The notes under the pieces: generated by a model
The model's input: only the letters and a program-made list of their open reading frames with translations
What the model was told of the DNA's origin: nothing
Database searches by the model: none
Assembly: GCA_934278005.1 (NCBI GenBank)
Contig: CAKQWG010000193.1
Location: forward strand, 1 to 5,298
Direction of reading: 5' to 3'
Source of the DNA: an uncultured Pirellulaceae bacterium
GTDB lineage: Bacteria > Planctomycetota > Planctomycetia > Pirellulales > Pirellulaceae
DNA length: 5,298 nt
Shown: positions 1 to 5,298 of the stretch, piece by piece
How the letters are laid out: the number at the start of each line of letters is the position of its first letter
Position numbering within the stretch: position 1 is the first letter of the stretch
Made by a program: the position numbers and the translations under genes

Positions 1-114
1 TCGAGCAAGACCCAGTCGAGCAAGACCCAGTCAAATAAGACCCAGTCGAGCAAGACCCAGTCAAATAAGACCCAGTCGAGCAAAACCCAGTCAAACAAAA
101 CCCAGTCGAGCAAA
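1..114 (+). repeat. 15-bp in-frame tandem repeat coding S-[SN]-K-T-Q
   Basis: There are seven complete 15-bp units (1-105) and the first nine bases of an eighth (106-114), probably continuing left of the window. Two unit types occur. Type A is TCGAGCAAGACCCAG (SSKTQ) and type B is TCAAATAAGACCCAG (SNKTQ), with AAG changed to AAA in units 6-8 and AAT to AAC in unit 7. The order is A A B A B A B A, so most of the array is a 30-bp A-B higher-order repeat. The units abut without spacers and stay in the frame of the downstream DUF4912 gene, so this is coding repeat sequence, not a CRISPR array. Confidence 0.95.
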
Positions 115-1605
115 GCTGTGATGGCGGGCAAATCCACCATCGGCAAAGCGACGGCTGGAAAATCCAAAACGGCGGGGAAGCCTGCCGGGACCAAATCTAA
201 AGCGGGCAGTAAGCCCAGCGCGACCGGCGCGGGTAAGGCGCGCGCTTCGGCCAATGGCGCAGCGGTCAAGCCGGTCAAACGGCGTGCGGGTGCTAAGGCG
301 ATTGCCGCGGCCCGCCCCACAGCCGGAGCCAGCGCTAAGGCCAGCGCCGCTAAGGGTCCAGCAGGCAAGGCGGACGCATCGAAGTCCGCTTCCGGCAAAG
401 CGAACAAGCTGACGCCAAACGCGGCCAAGTCGATGGCTAGGCAGGCGCCACGTGGTAAATCCACAGTCTCCGCCGTATCACCTGCAGTCAAGCCACCTGC
501 TAGCAAGCCCGCCGCCAAAAAACAGCTGGCTCAACAGCAAGTGTCCAAAAAACAGACGCGCGCCCTGGCGGGCGTTTCGTCTGCGGATGCTAACTCGCGT
601 TTGGAATTCAGCGCCGCGGCCAAGCAATTGTCCACTAAATCCGCTGCCAGAACGAAACCCACTGCTAGCTCCACTGATCCGCAAGTCCTCAAGCGCATCC
701 GCGAAGTGCAGCTGCAGCGACAGACGAGCAAAGATCTGACCTCGCGTCCCACATTGATTCGTCCACCCGGGGCGATCGAACCGATTTTGGACAGCGAGCC
801 GCGCAAGGATCGCATCGCATTGTTCGTCCGCGATGCTCACTGGCTGCACGCTACGTGGGATATAACTCGCCATGCTATCGAGCGCGCCAAGGCGGCCATG
901 ATGGAGCACTGGCACGGCGCCAAGCCGATTCTGCGGTTGATCCGCATGGACGATACCGGCACAACCAACACCTCAGAAACCACCGAACGCGATATCGAGA
1001 TCCATGGCGGCTTGCGCAATTGGTACATTGAGTGGAGTGGCGAAACCGCCAACTTCCGCGTGCTCATTGGCTACTTGTCCACCAGCGGCCGGTTCCACGC
1101 GATCGCCAAGAGCAATATCGTTAAAACACCCGGCGCTGGGACGACCGACGCGGTCGACGAGCATTGGTCCGATTTGGGGGCTGAGAGCGAGCGCATCTTC
1201 GCTGTCAGCGGAGGCTATGACGAAGAGTTGGATTCGGGAGAATTAAAGGAGATGCTCGAGGACCGCTTGCGACGTTCTCTGGGCGCTCCGCCACTGGCAA
1301 AGCTTGGAGCTGGTGCTGATAGTCCATTTCGCCAGCGCGGTGGCTTTCATTTCGAAATGGAAGTTGAATTGGTGGCTTACGGCTCGACAGTCCCCGACGG
1401 TTATCTGACGCTCAATGGCGAACCCGTGGCGCTTCGCTCCGATGGTACGTTTGCACTGCGGGTTCCGTTTCCAGACCGACGGCAGGTTCTGCCAGCGGTG
1501 GCCTGTTCGCGCGATGGCAGTCAACAGCGCACGATTGTCGTCGCTGTTGAACGCAATACGAAGATCATGGAACCGCTGGAGTCGGAAGAGGATATCGGAG
1601 AGTGA
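1..1605 (+). CDS. DUF4912 protein with repetitive, histone H1-like N-terminal tail (5' end outside window)
   Basis: The frame is open from base 1 to the TGA at 1603-1605 (534 visible residues, counted from base 1), so the N-terminus is missing. The first in-frame start codons are GTG 118 and ATG 121, but the pentapeptide repeat S-[SN]-K-T-Q runs through residues 1-35 in the same frame, so the true start is probably upstream. Residues about 41-240 are a strongly basic, probably disordered Lys/Ala/Ser/Thr/Pro-rich tail with recurring x-G-K-[SAP] units, resembling histone H1-type tails. Residues about 270-377 match DUF4912: an IALFVRD strand, W281 and W286, the NWYIEW block, the GYLSTSGRFH block and the terminal SNIVKTP. 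Residues about 447-520 look like a small beta-sandwich (AYGSTVPDGYLTLNGEPV, then SDGTFALRVPFPD), a type that commonly follows DUF4912. The molecular function of DUF4912 is not established. The tail suggests binding to a polyanion such as DNA, which is inference only. larE follows 2 bp downstream. Confidence 0.85.
   Translation, partial: SSKTQSSKTQSNKTQSSKTQSNKTQSSKTQSNKTQSSKAVMAGKSTIGKATAGKSKTAGKPAGTKSKAGSKPSATGAGKARASANGAAVKPVKRRAGAKAIAAARPTAGASAKASAAKGPAGKADASKSASGKANKLTPNAAKSMARQAPRGKSTVSAVSPAVKPPASKPAAKKQLAQQQVSKKQTRALAGVSSADANSRLEFSAAAKQLSTKSAARTKPTASSTDPQVLKRIREVQLQRQTSKDLTSRPTLIRPPGAIEPILDSEPRKDRIALFVRDAHWLHATWDITRHAIERAKAAMMEHWHGAKPILRLIRMDDTGTTNTSETTERDIEIHGGLRNWYIEWSGETANFRVLIGYLSTSGRFHAIAKSNIVKTPGAGTTDAVDEHWSDLGAESERIFAVSGGYDEELDSGELKEMLEDRLRRSLGAPPLAKLGAGADSPFRQRGGFHFEMEVELVAYGSTVPDGYLTLNGEPVALRSDGTFALRVPFPDRRQVLPAVACSRDGSQQRTIVVAVERNTKIMEPLESEEDIGE
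1597..1600 (+). promoter_or_regulatory. Shine-Dalgarno-like GGAG that selects the larE start
   Basis: GGAG ends seven bases before the ATG at 1608, a normal spacing. It ends only one base before the alternative GTG at 1602, which overlaps the upstream stop codon as GTGA. The site therefore favours ATG 1608. It lies inside the last codons of the DUF4912 gene, as expected for translational coupling. Planctomycetes often use weak or no Shine-Dalgarno sites, so the support is moderate. Confidence 0.5.
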
Positions 1606-1607
1606 CC

Positions 1608-2480
1608 ATGTCCGATGCACGGCCACCCGCTGTGGCTCAATTGCCCGCTGTGGCTCAATTGGCTGAGCAATTATTGACTTGGTTTGTCGAGCATCGGCGA
1701 CCGGAGACAAGCTACGCGGTAGCGCTGAGCGGTGGGGTGGACAGTGCGGTGGTGGCGCAAGGGGCGGCTCTGAGCGGATGTCCGGCGGTAGCCGTGACTG
1801 CCACTAGTGCCAGCGTCTCGGCCTTAGAACGCAGCGATGCCAGTCAGTTGGCGGCCCGCATGAAGCTGTCCCATCACTGGATCGAACCCAACGAATTGGA
1901 CGATCCGGCCTATCAGCAGAACGATCTGCGGCGGTGCTACTTCTGCAAGTCGCGGTTGTATTCTGCGATTGCTCAAAGTTTTCCACAGCACCAAATCCTG
2001 TCGGGCACCAACCGCGATGATTTGGGCGACTATCGACCAGGTTTAGAGGCGGCTGCAGAAGCCGGCGTGCTCGCCCCCCTGGCCGAACTGGGCATTGGGA
2101 AAAAGCAGGTGCGCCAGCTAGCCCACTACTGGCAGTTGGATGTCGCGGATAAACCGGCCAGCCCCTGCTTAGCGTCTCGTATCGCCTATGGTGTAAGCGT
2201 TACCAGCGAGCGATTGCAGCGGATCGAGAAGGCTGAGCAGATCTTGCGCGAACTGGGGTGGGACGAGTTTCGTGTGCGTCTGCACGCCGACGAGGTAGCG
2301 CGATTGGAGGTGCCGCCAAGTTCCATAGCCAGATTGGCCGAAGTTGACGTTCGAACGCGTGTCGTCGAGCAGTTTAAGCAACTGGGTTTTCGCTACGTGA
2401 CTTTAGACCTAGAAGGCTTTCGCAGCGGCAGTCTCAATGCGGTCTTCCAAATTCGCACTCCCGCGCGGCGCTTGCCGTAG
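1608..2480 (+). CDS. larE: LarE-type ATP-dependent sulfur transferase, nickel-pincer cofactor synthesis
   Basis: The protein has 290 residues from ATG 1608, a full length for LarE. LarE adenylates the carboxylates of pyridinium-dicarboxylate mononucleotide (the LarB product) and converts them to thiocarboxylates. LarC then inserts nickel, giving the cofactor of lactate racemase and related enzymes; all of this is cytosolic. Visible motifs are the PP-loop SGGVDS (41-46), the GTNRDD block with DYRPGLEA (133-148), LAPLAELGIGKKQVRQLA (155-172), CLASRIAYG (187-195) and the C-terminal LDLEGFRSGSLN. Three cysteines, C110 and C113 (CYFC) and C187 (PCLASR), match LarE forms that bind a [4Fe-4S] cluster and transfer sulfur catalytically; the Lactobacillus plantarum enzyme instead sacrifices a single Cys. 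The start was chosen from the GGAG spacing; GTG 1602 would add two residues. Residues 7-18 include an exact PAVAQL duplication. No larA, larB or larC lies in the window, so the target enzyme is unknown. Confidence 0.92.
   Translation: MSDARPPAVAQLPAVAQLAEQLLTWFVEHRRPETSYAVALSGGVDSAVVAQGAALSGCPAVAVTATSASVSALERSDASQLAARMKLSHHWIEPNELDDPAYQQNDLRRCYFCKSRLYSAIAQSFPQHQILSGTNRDDLGDYRPGLEAAAEAGVLAPLAELGIGKKQVRQLAHYWQLDVADKPASPCLASRIAYGVSVTSERLQRIEKAEQILRELGWDEFRVRLHADEVARLEVPPSSIARLAEVDVRTRVVEQFKQLGFRYVTLDLEGFRSGSLNAVFQIRTPARRLP
1626..1661 (+). repeat. Exact 18-bp tandem duplication in the larE 5' end
   Basis: CCCGCTGTGGCTCAATTG occurs at 1626-1643 and again, with no mismatch, at 1644-1661. It encodes PAVAQL twice, just before the first helix of LarE and outside the catalytic core. 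The absence of any substitution suggests a recent slippage event. Each copy also contains an in-frame GTG (1632 and 1650), which could act as an alternative start but has no clear ribosome-binding site of its own. Confidence 0.95.
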
Positions 2481-2500
2481 TTGGTGCGGTGATCGTTAGG

Positions 2501-2564
2501 GGTGGAGTGGGGCTGATCGCTCCGCCGAACAGAAGCTGTTTGAAGCCGGTTAGCGAGGACCGGC
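2501..2564. terminator. Series of short hairpins between convergent genes, possible termination region
   Basis: Three adjacent inverted repeats fill the gap between larE and the export gene. They are GGTGGAG/CTCCGCC (2501-2507 with 2520-2526, one G-U pair), CGAACAG/CTGTTTG around an AAG loop (2526-2532 with 2536-2542, one G-U pair), and GCCGGT/ACCGGC (2545-2550 with 2559-2564). None is followed by a T-tract on either strand, so a standard intrinsic terminator is not shown. The position between two converging stop codons makes a role in stopping transcription plausible. The rest of the 2481-2580 gap shows no gene. Confidence 0.3.
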
Positions 2565-2580
2565 GAAGCCGTCCACGACA

Positions 2581-4023
2581 CTATCGGATGATGCCGTTGC
2601 CGCCCACAGTCAGTCCGGAGCCGATCTGCGCGTAAGGTAGGATGCCATAGATACCCTGGGTGAACACCTGCGAAACGAAGCTGTCAAAGCGAGCGATGGG
2701 CGACGGGGGAACGATGATCAAATCGCCATCGCGCAGCCAAATCTCGTCGGCCGGTGTGGCGACTTTGCCCAAGTGGGCACCGCGAATGTCCACCCGCGTG
2801 GCCAGCAATCGCCAGTCTTCTGCGCGGCGAAATATCACAATCTCACGCGTATTGGCACCCTGCCTTGCTCCTTGAGCCATAGCCAGCGCCTGAGTAACCG
2901 ATGTGGGGCCGAGTAGTTCGAATCTGCCGGGCAGCCCGACATGTCCATACACGAACACGAAATGCTGCGCCTCGACATCTAAAATGGGCTCGACTTCTAG
3001 TCCCGCTACCACTTCGCGGTAGCGCAGATTTACCTCGCGCTTGATCTCATCCAGCGTCATCCCCTGCACGCAGATGGGGCCCAATTTAGGCAATCGCAGC
3101 GTTCCGTCGGGATGCACCCGGTCGTCGAAACTCTGGCCGGTGAGACCAACTCGAGCCACCACCGCCGAACGGATCTCTTCAAGCAGTGAGTTGGTTTTGA
3201 TGGGGATGATGTCGATGGCCGGGTTGAGAATCTTGTCTTTGTAGGCTTCTTCCAAATTGCGGCGGAGCTGGGGAATGGTTAGACCAGCGGCCCGCACCGG
3301 GCCGATCAGCCGCAAGTAGAGCATGCCGTCGGACTGGATGGACACTCCCCTGCCCTGCGACACGTCACCCAAGCGGATCGATTCGTCTGTCAATGAATTG
3401 ATTTGTAGCTCGTCGCCGACCTGCAGCGGAAAGCTGTCGGCCAAAACCTGCCGCGAGAGGATATAGATGAATCGCATTTGATCGCCTACGCGAACTCGAT
3501 AATCGACGGTCGCCGGCAAACGGATCGGGCCCAGATACTCGCCGTGCGCCAGGGGTTGAAAGTTGTAGCGATGGAGATCGCGCCAGCACTGTCGATGATC
3601 GGCAGTGTTGTCAGCGCAGTCGATGCCAAGCATGCACGGCTGGCACAAGCCGGGCGAGACCTGCGGCTGCGCAGGTAGATTGCATCCGTTGAGGCCGCAG
3701 CGATTAATGTTGCCAACTTGCTCTCCAAACTCTGGCGTCGGTCCCAGCGGGGCCACGTCCAGCACGCTCAGCGCGGCCACGCCACTTGGCCCAGTCGAAG
3801 CGTTTAGCTCTGCGGCAGCCTTCGATCCAGCCGAGGCGTTCGACCCAGCCGCACCACCGCCCTGAGCCGCGCTGCTAGATGTGGTTGCTATCGTGACGGC
3901 GATGAAGGCGGCGATGCAGGCGGCGCTAGAGACGGCGCTAGAGATGGCGCTAGAGACGGCCATGCAGCGCGAGCAGTTGCCGGCGGGCCTCAACAAAATG
4001 CAGGTCAGTTTGAGTGTAGGCAT
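2581..4023 (-). CDS. Polysaccharide biosynthesis/export protein (Wza/PES family, SLBB domain)
   Basis: This 480-residue secreted protein probably forms or feeds the outer-membrane channel for capsule or exopolysaccharide. Residues 1-20 carry a few basic residues (K5, R12, R19) and 27-47 are hydrophobic, consistent with a signal peptide cut near SSA-AQ (about 52). No convincing lipobox is seen, unlike classical Wza. Residues 54-100 are a Gly/Ala/Ser linker. Residues 109-146 hold six cysteines (109, 114, 127, 130, 136, 146). Polysaccharide-export signatures follow: YRVRVGDQ (175-182), SDGMLYLRLIGPV with GLTIPQL (231-253), and a second copy, HPDGTLRLPKLGPI with GMTLDEI (304-327). An SLBB-like domain spans about 352-440 (VYGHVGLPGRFELLGPTSVTQALAMAQG). 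The tail (about 446-468) may be a membrane-associated helix. ATG 4023 is the first start after an in-frame stop at 4036-4038; only a weak GAAG precedes it. It follows the TPR gene by 75 bp and is probably in the same operon. Confidence 0.9.
   Translation of the reverse strand: MPTLKLTCILLRPAGNCSRCMAVSSAISSAVSSAACIAAFIAVTIATTSSSAAQGGGAAGSNASAGSKAAAELNASTGPSGVAALSVLDVAPLGPTPEFGEQVGNINRCGLNGCNLPAQPQVSPGLCQPCMLGIDCADNTADHRQCWRDLHRYNFQPLAHGEYLGPIRLPATVDYRVRVGDQMRFIYILSRQVLADSFPLQVGDELQINSLTDESIRLGDVSQGRGVSIQSDGMLYLRLIGPVRAAGLTIPQLRRNLEEAYKDKILNPAIDIIPIKTNSLLEEIRSAVVARVGLTGQSFDDRVHPDGTLRLPKLGPICVQGMTLDEIKREVNLRYREVVAGLEVEPILDVEAQHFVFVYGHVGLPGRFELLGPTSVTQALAMAQGARQGANTREIVIFRRAEDWRLLATRVDIRGAHLGKVATPADEIWLRDGDLIIVPPSPIARFDSFVSQVFTQGIYGILPYAQIGSGLTVGGNGIIR
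3922..3960 (-). repeat. 12-bp tandem repeat coding the signal-peptide segment of the export protein
   Basis: On the plus strand the unit GGCGCTAGAGAC occurs at 3922-3933, 3934-3945 (one change, final C to T) and 3946-3957, with a partial GGC at 3958-3960. A more diverged 12-bp block (8 of 12 matches) sits next to it at 3910-3921. Read on the minus strand the array encodes AVSSAISSAVSSA, which leads into the hydrophobic core of the signal peptide. The period is a multiple of three, so gain or loss of a unit changes the length but not the frame. Confidence 0.9.
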
Positions 4024-4098
4024 GGCTTCAACTTTTCAGGCGAACGGTACGTACATGCGAGCGCACGGAGGGTGGTAGTTATTCGGCGACTGTGTAGC

Positions 4099-5298
4099 TT
4101 AGTGACTGGTCGAGTTTGACGCGGCAGTGCGATACGGCTGGGCCGACGAGTCGCTGGACTGCGTACTGGGCCCGATGCTATAGGGGCTCATGGCAGCGAA
4201 CGTGCGTGGATCGACCTCGATGAATTGCGGTGCGCCCCCGGCGCTGGCGAGCACCGTTTGGGTGGCCAAGGCTTGCTGCATGGCCCAGTTGCCAGTGTTG
4301 GTGTCTCCTAAGCGACGACTGGCTTCCACCAAGTTTTCGTAGGCAGCCAGCGATGGAGCGGCGTTGAGCGAGTCTACCAAGGCTTCACGTGCGTCGGCCG
4401 GGCGGTCCATCTGCAGCAGCACGAAGCCCAGTTGGTTGGTTGCCGTCGCGTTGCCAGGCGCGATGTCGCGTGCGCTGCGATACAGCGTGATGGCTCTCCA
4501 GCGCAAGTTTTGTTGCAAACCGGCTTGGGTGGCGTCTGCCTGCGACTGATAGCTGCGGCCCAGAGCGTACAGCACTTCGCTGGCCCAGGGGTGTCCCTGT
4601 GCCGCTTCAACCATCTTCTCCTGAGCATACTGACGGTAATGCTGTGCGGCCGCCAAGGGCGCGAGCGTGTTGGCGTCGGCATCCTTCAGCACTGGTGTTT
4701 CGTGCGACAGGATGACGCGCCGTAAAAAATCGCTGTCTGATGTCAGTCGTTGAGCGTTGGAGAAATCCTCAGCTTCGCTCATTGCTTTGGCGGCGGCGTG
4801 CCAGGCTGGTTCGCTGTAGTAATGGTTGGACCTCAGGTCCAGCACGCGCACCAGATAGAGCATGGCTGTCTCGGCATCTTCGCGCGCTGAGAAATAGGCT
4901 TTGCGATTGATCAAGGCCTCGCACTTTGCAAGTCGTTGGCTGAGCTCTTCGCCAATGGCCTGCCAGCCCGGAGGGTTGTCGATCGAGTGCACCGGCCGGC
5001 CCACTTCGTCTGCCGCCGGGCGACTTGAGGTGATTTGGTTGGAGACCAGGAGTGCCAAGTCGGGCCGCTGCGTCTGGGTAGCGTATGGATTTTCCAAATC
5101 GCTGCTGTGGGGGGCAATTCGCGGGGTGGCTCGCGAGCTGGCCAGTGAGAAAGGTGCGCTGGGCGTTGCGGGGGCTGAGCGCTCAGCGGACGCAGGCAAG
5201 CTCTCCACGAGTGCCGCGGCAGGCGTACCAGGTGCCGGTCCACTAGCGCTTAATGAAGCTGGTTGCTGAGTGTCGCTCGCCTGCTGTTGCTGTTGCTG
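4099..5298 (-). CDS. TPR-repeat protein, probable partner of the polysaccharide-export protein (5' end outside window)
   Basis: The frame runs without a stop from the right edge to TAA at 4099-4101, giving 399 visible residues (counted from 5298). The first start codon inside the window is GTG 5208, but the upstream codons are also open and read six Gln followed by Ala/Pro/Ser-rich sequence that continues past 5208, so the real start probably lies beyond the edge. Residues 1 to about 105 are low-complexity Pro/Ala/Ser. Residues about 110-235 are mostly helical in character, rich in Ala, Glu and Arg. Three degenerate TPR-like units follow: about 240-283 (ASEVLYALGRSYQSQA, with an insertion, then AITLYRSARDIAPGN), 284-316 (NQLGFVLLQMDRPADAREAL) and 317-347 (YENLVEASRRLGD). 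The C-terminal 35 residues are Ser/Thr-rich. No enzyme motif is seen. TPR proteins act as scaffolds. Its place directly upstream of a Wza-family gene suggests an accessory role in export, which is inferred from position only. No signal peptide is visible because the N-terminus is missing. Confidence 0.75.
   Translation of the reverse strand, partial: QQQQQQASDTQQPASLSASGPAPGTPAAALVESLPASAERSAPATPSAPFSLASSRATPRIAPHSSDLENPYATQTQRPDLALLVSNQITSSRPAADEVGRPVHSIDNPPGWQAIGEELSQRLAKCEALINRKAYFSAREDAETAMLYLVRVLDLRSNHYYSEPAWHAAAKAMSEAEDFSNAQRLTSDSDFLRRVILSHETPVLKDADANTLAPLAAAQHYRQYAQEKMVEAAQGHPWASEVLYALGRSYQSQADATQAGLQQNLRWRAITLYRSARDIAPGNATATNQLGFVLLQMDRPADAREALVDSLNAAPSLAAYENLVEASRRLGDTNTGNWAMQQALATQTVLASAGGAPQFIEVDPRTFAAMSPYSIGPSTQSSDSSAQPYRTAASNSTSH
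5281..5298 (-). repeat. CAG/CAA run coding poly-Gln at the window edge
   Basis: CTGCTGTTGCTGTTGCTG on the plus strand reads CAG CAA CAG CAA CAG CAG on the minus strand, six glutamines in the frame of the TPR gene. It may continue past the window. The mix of CAG and CAA shows it is not a pure trinucleotide repeat. A poly-Gln/Pro/Ala stretch upstream of the TPR region would be a flexible linker. Confidence 0.7.

Noticed and set aside
1..114. Direct repeats that could be mistaken for a CRISPR array
   Set aside because: The 15-bp units abut with no spacers, keep the reading frame, and encode a regular pentapeptide.
478..915. Open frame on the minus strand opposite the DUF4912 gene (145 codons)
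   Set aside because: It is a shadow of the real gene: Arg/Ser/Gly/Leu-rich, no recognisable domain, and lying over well-supported coding sequence.
1602..1604. GTG as the larE start, overlapping the upstream TGA
   Set aside because: The GGAG ends one base before it, too close, whereas ATG 1608 has a seven-base spacer. It adds only two residues, so it cannot be fully excluded.
1243..1710. Open frame on the minus strand spanning the DUF4912-larE junction (155 codons)
   Set aside because: It overlaps conserved DUF4912 C-terminal sequence and the larE start, and its translation has no recognisable motif.
3961..3963. Internal ATG (Met21) as the start of the export protein
   Set aside because: It would leave a signal peptide without basic N-terminal residues and has no ribosome-binding site; ATG 4023 keeps K5, R12 and R19.
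4047..4054. Palindrome GTACGTAC in the gap upstream of the export gene, as a possible operator
   Set aside because: It is only 8 bp, does not extend, and no paired site or recognisable promoter lies next to it, so chance is a sufficient explanation.
3881..4078. Plus-strand frame with a regular Ala-Leu-Glu-Thr/Met pattern
   Set aside because: The regularity is only the 12-bp signal-peptide repeat read on the opposite strand; the minus-strand export gene is far better supported.

Overview
The window looks like a piece of a fairly GC-rich bacterial chromosome, most likely a planctomycete of the Pirellulaceae/Rhodopirellula type. This is inferred from the gene content and protein style: a DUF4912 protein with a long basic low-complexity tail, a polysaccharide-export protein with a Cys-rich N-terminal extension, and an adjacent Ala/Pro/Ser-rich TPR protein. 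No rRNA or other marker gene is present to confirm it. No RNA gene, insertion sequence, CRISPR array or phage gene was seen.

Layout: two plus-strand genes face two minus-strand genes. On the plus strand, 1-1605 is the 3' part of a DUF4912 gene that is open to the left edge. Its first 39 visible codons form a 15-bp/pentapeptide tandem repeat, followed by a roughly 190-residue Lys/Ala/Ser/Pro-rich tail, the DUF4912 domain and a C-terminal beta-rich domain. Two bases after its stop begins larE (1608-2480), a PP-loop ATP pyrophosphatase and sulfur transferase of nickel-pincer cofactor synthesis. This larE carries the three-cysteine pattern of the iron-sulfur-type enzymes. The tight spacing implies co-transcription and probably translational coupling.

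The 100-bp convergent gap (2481-2580) holds a series of short inverted repeats that may stop transcription. On the minus strand, a TPR-repeat protein (4099-5298, open to the right edge, where the reading frame enters a poly-Gln run) is followed after 75 bp by a secreted polysaccharide-export protein of the Wza/PES-SLBB family (2581-4023). These two are probably one operon for surface polysaccharide export.

Both edge genes are truncated by the window. The in-frame GTG codons at 118 (plus) and 5208 (minus) are the first start codons available inside the window, but they lie within continuous low-complexity coding sequence and are probably not true starts. All four genes carry low-complexity sequence or in-frame tandem repeats near their N-termini (15-bp, 18-bp and 12-bp units, and a CAG/CAA run). 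No wholly new multi-gene system is evident. The best leads are the H1-like tail on DUF4912, the pairing of DUF4912 with larE, and the six-cysteine segment of the export protein.
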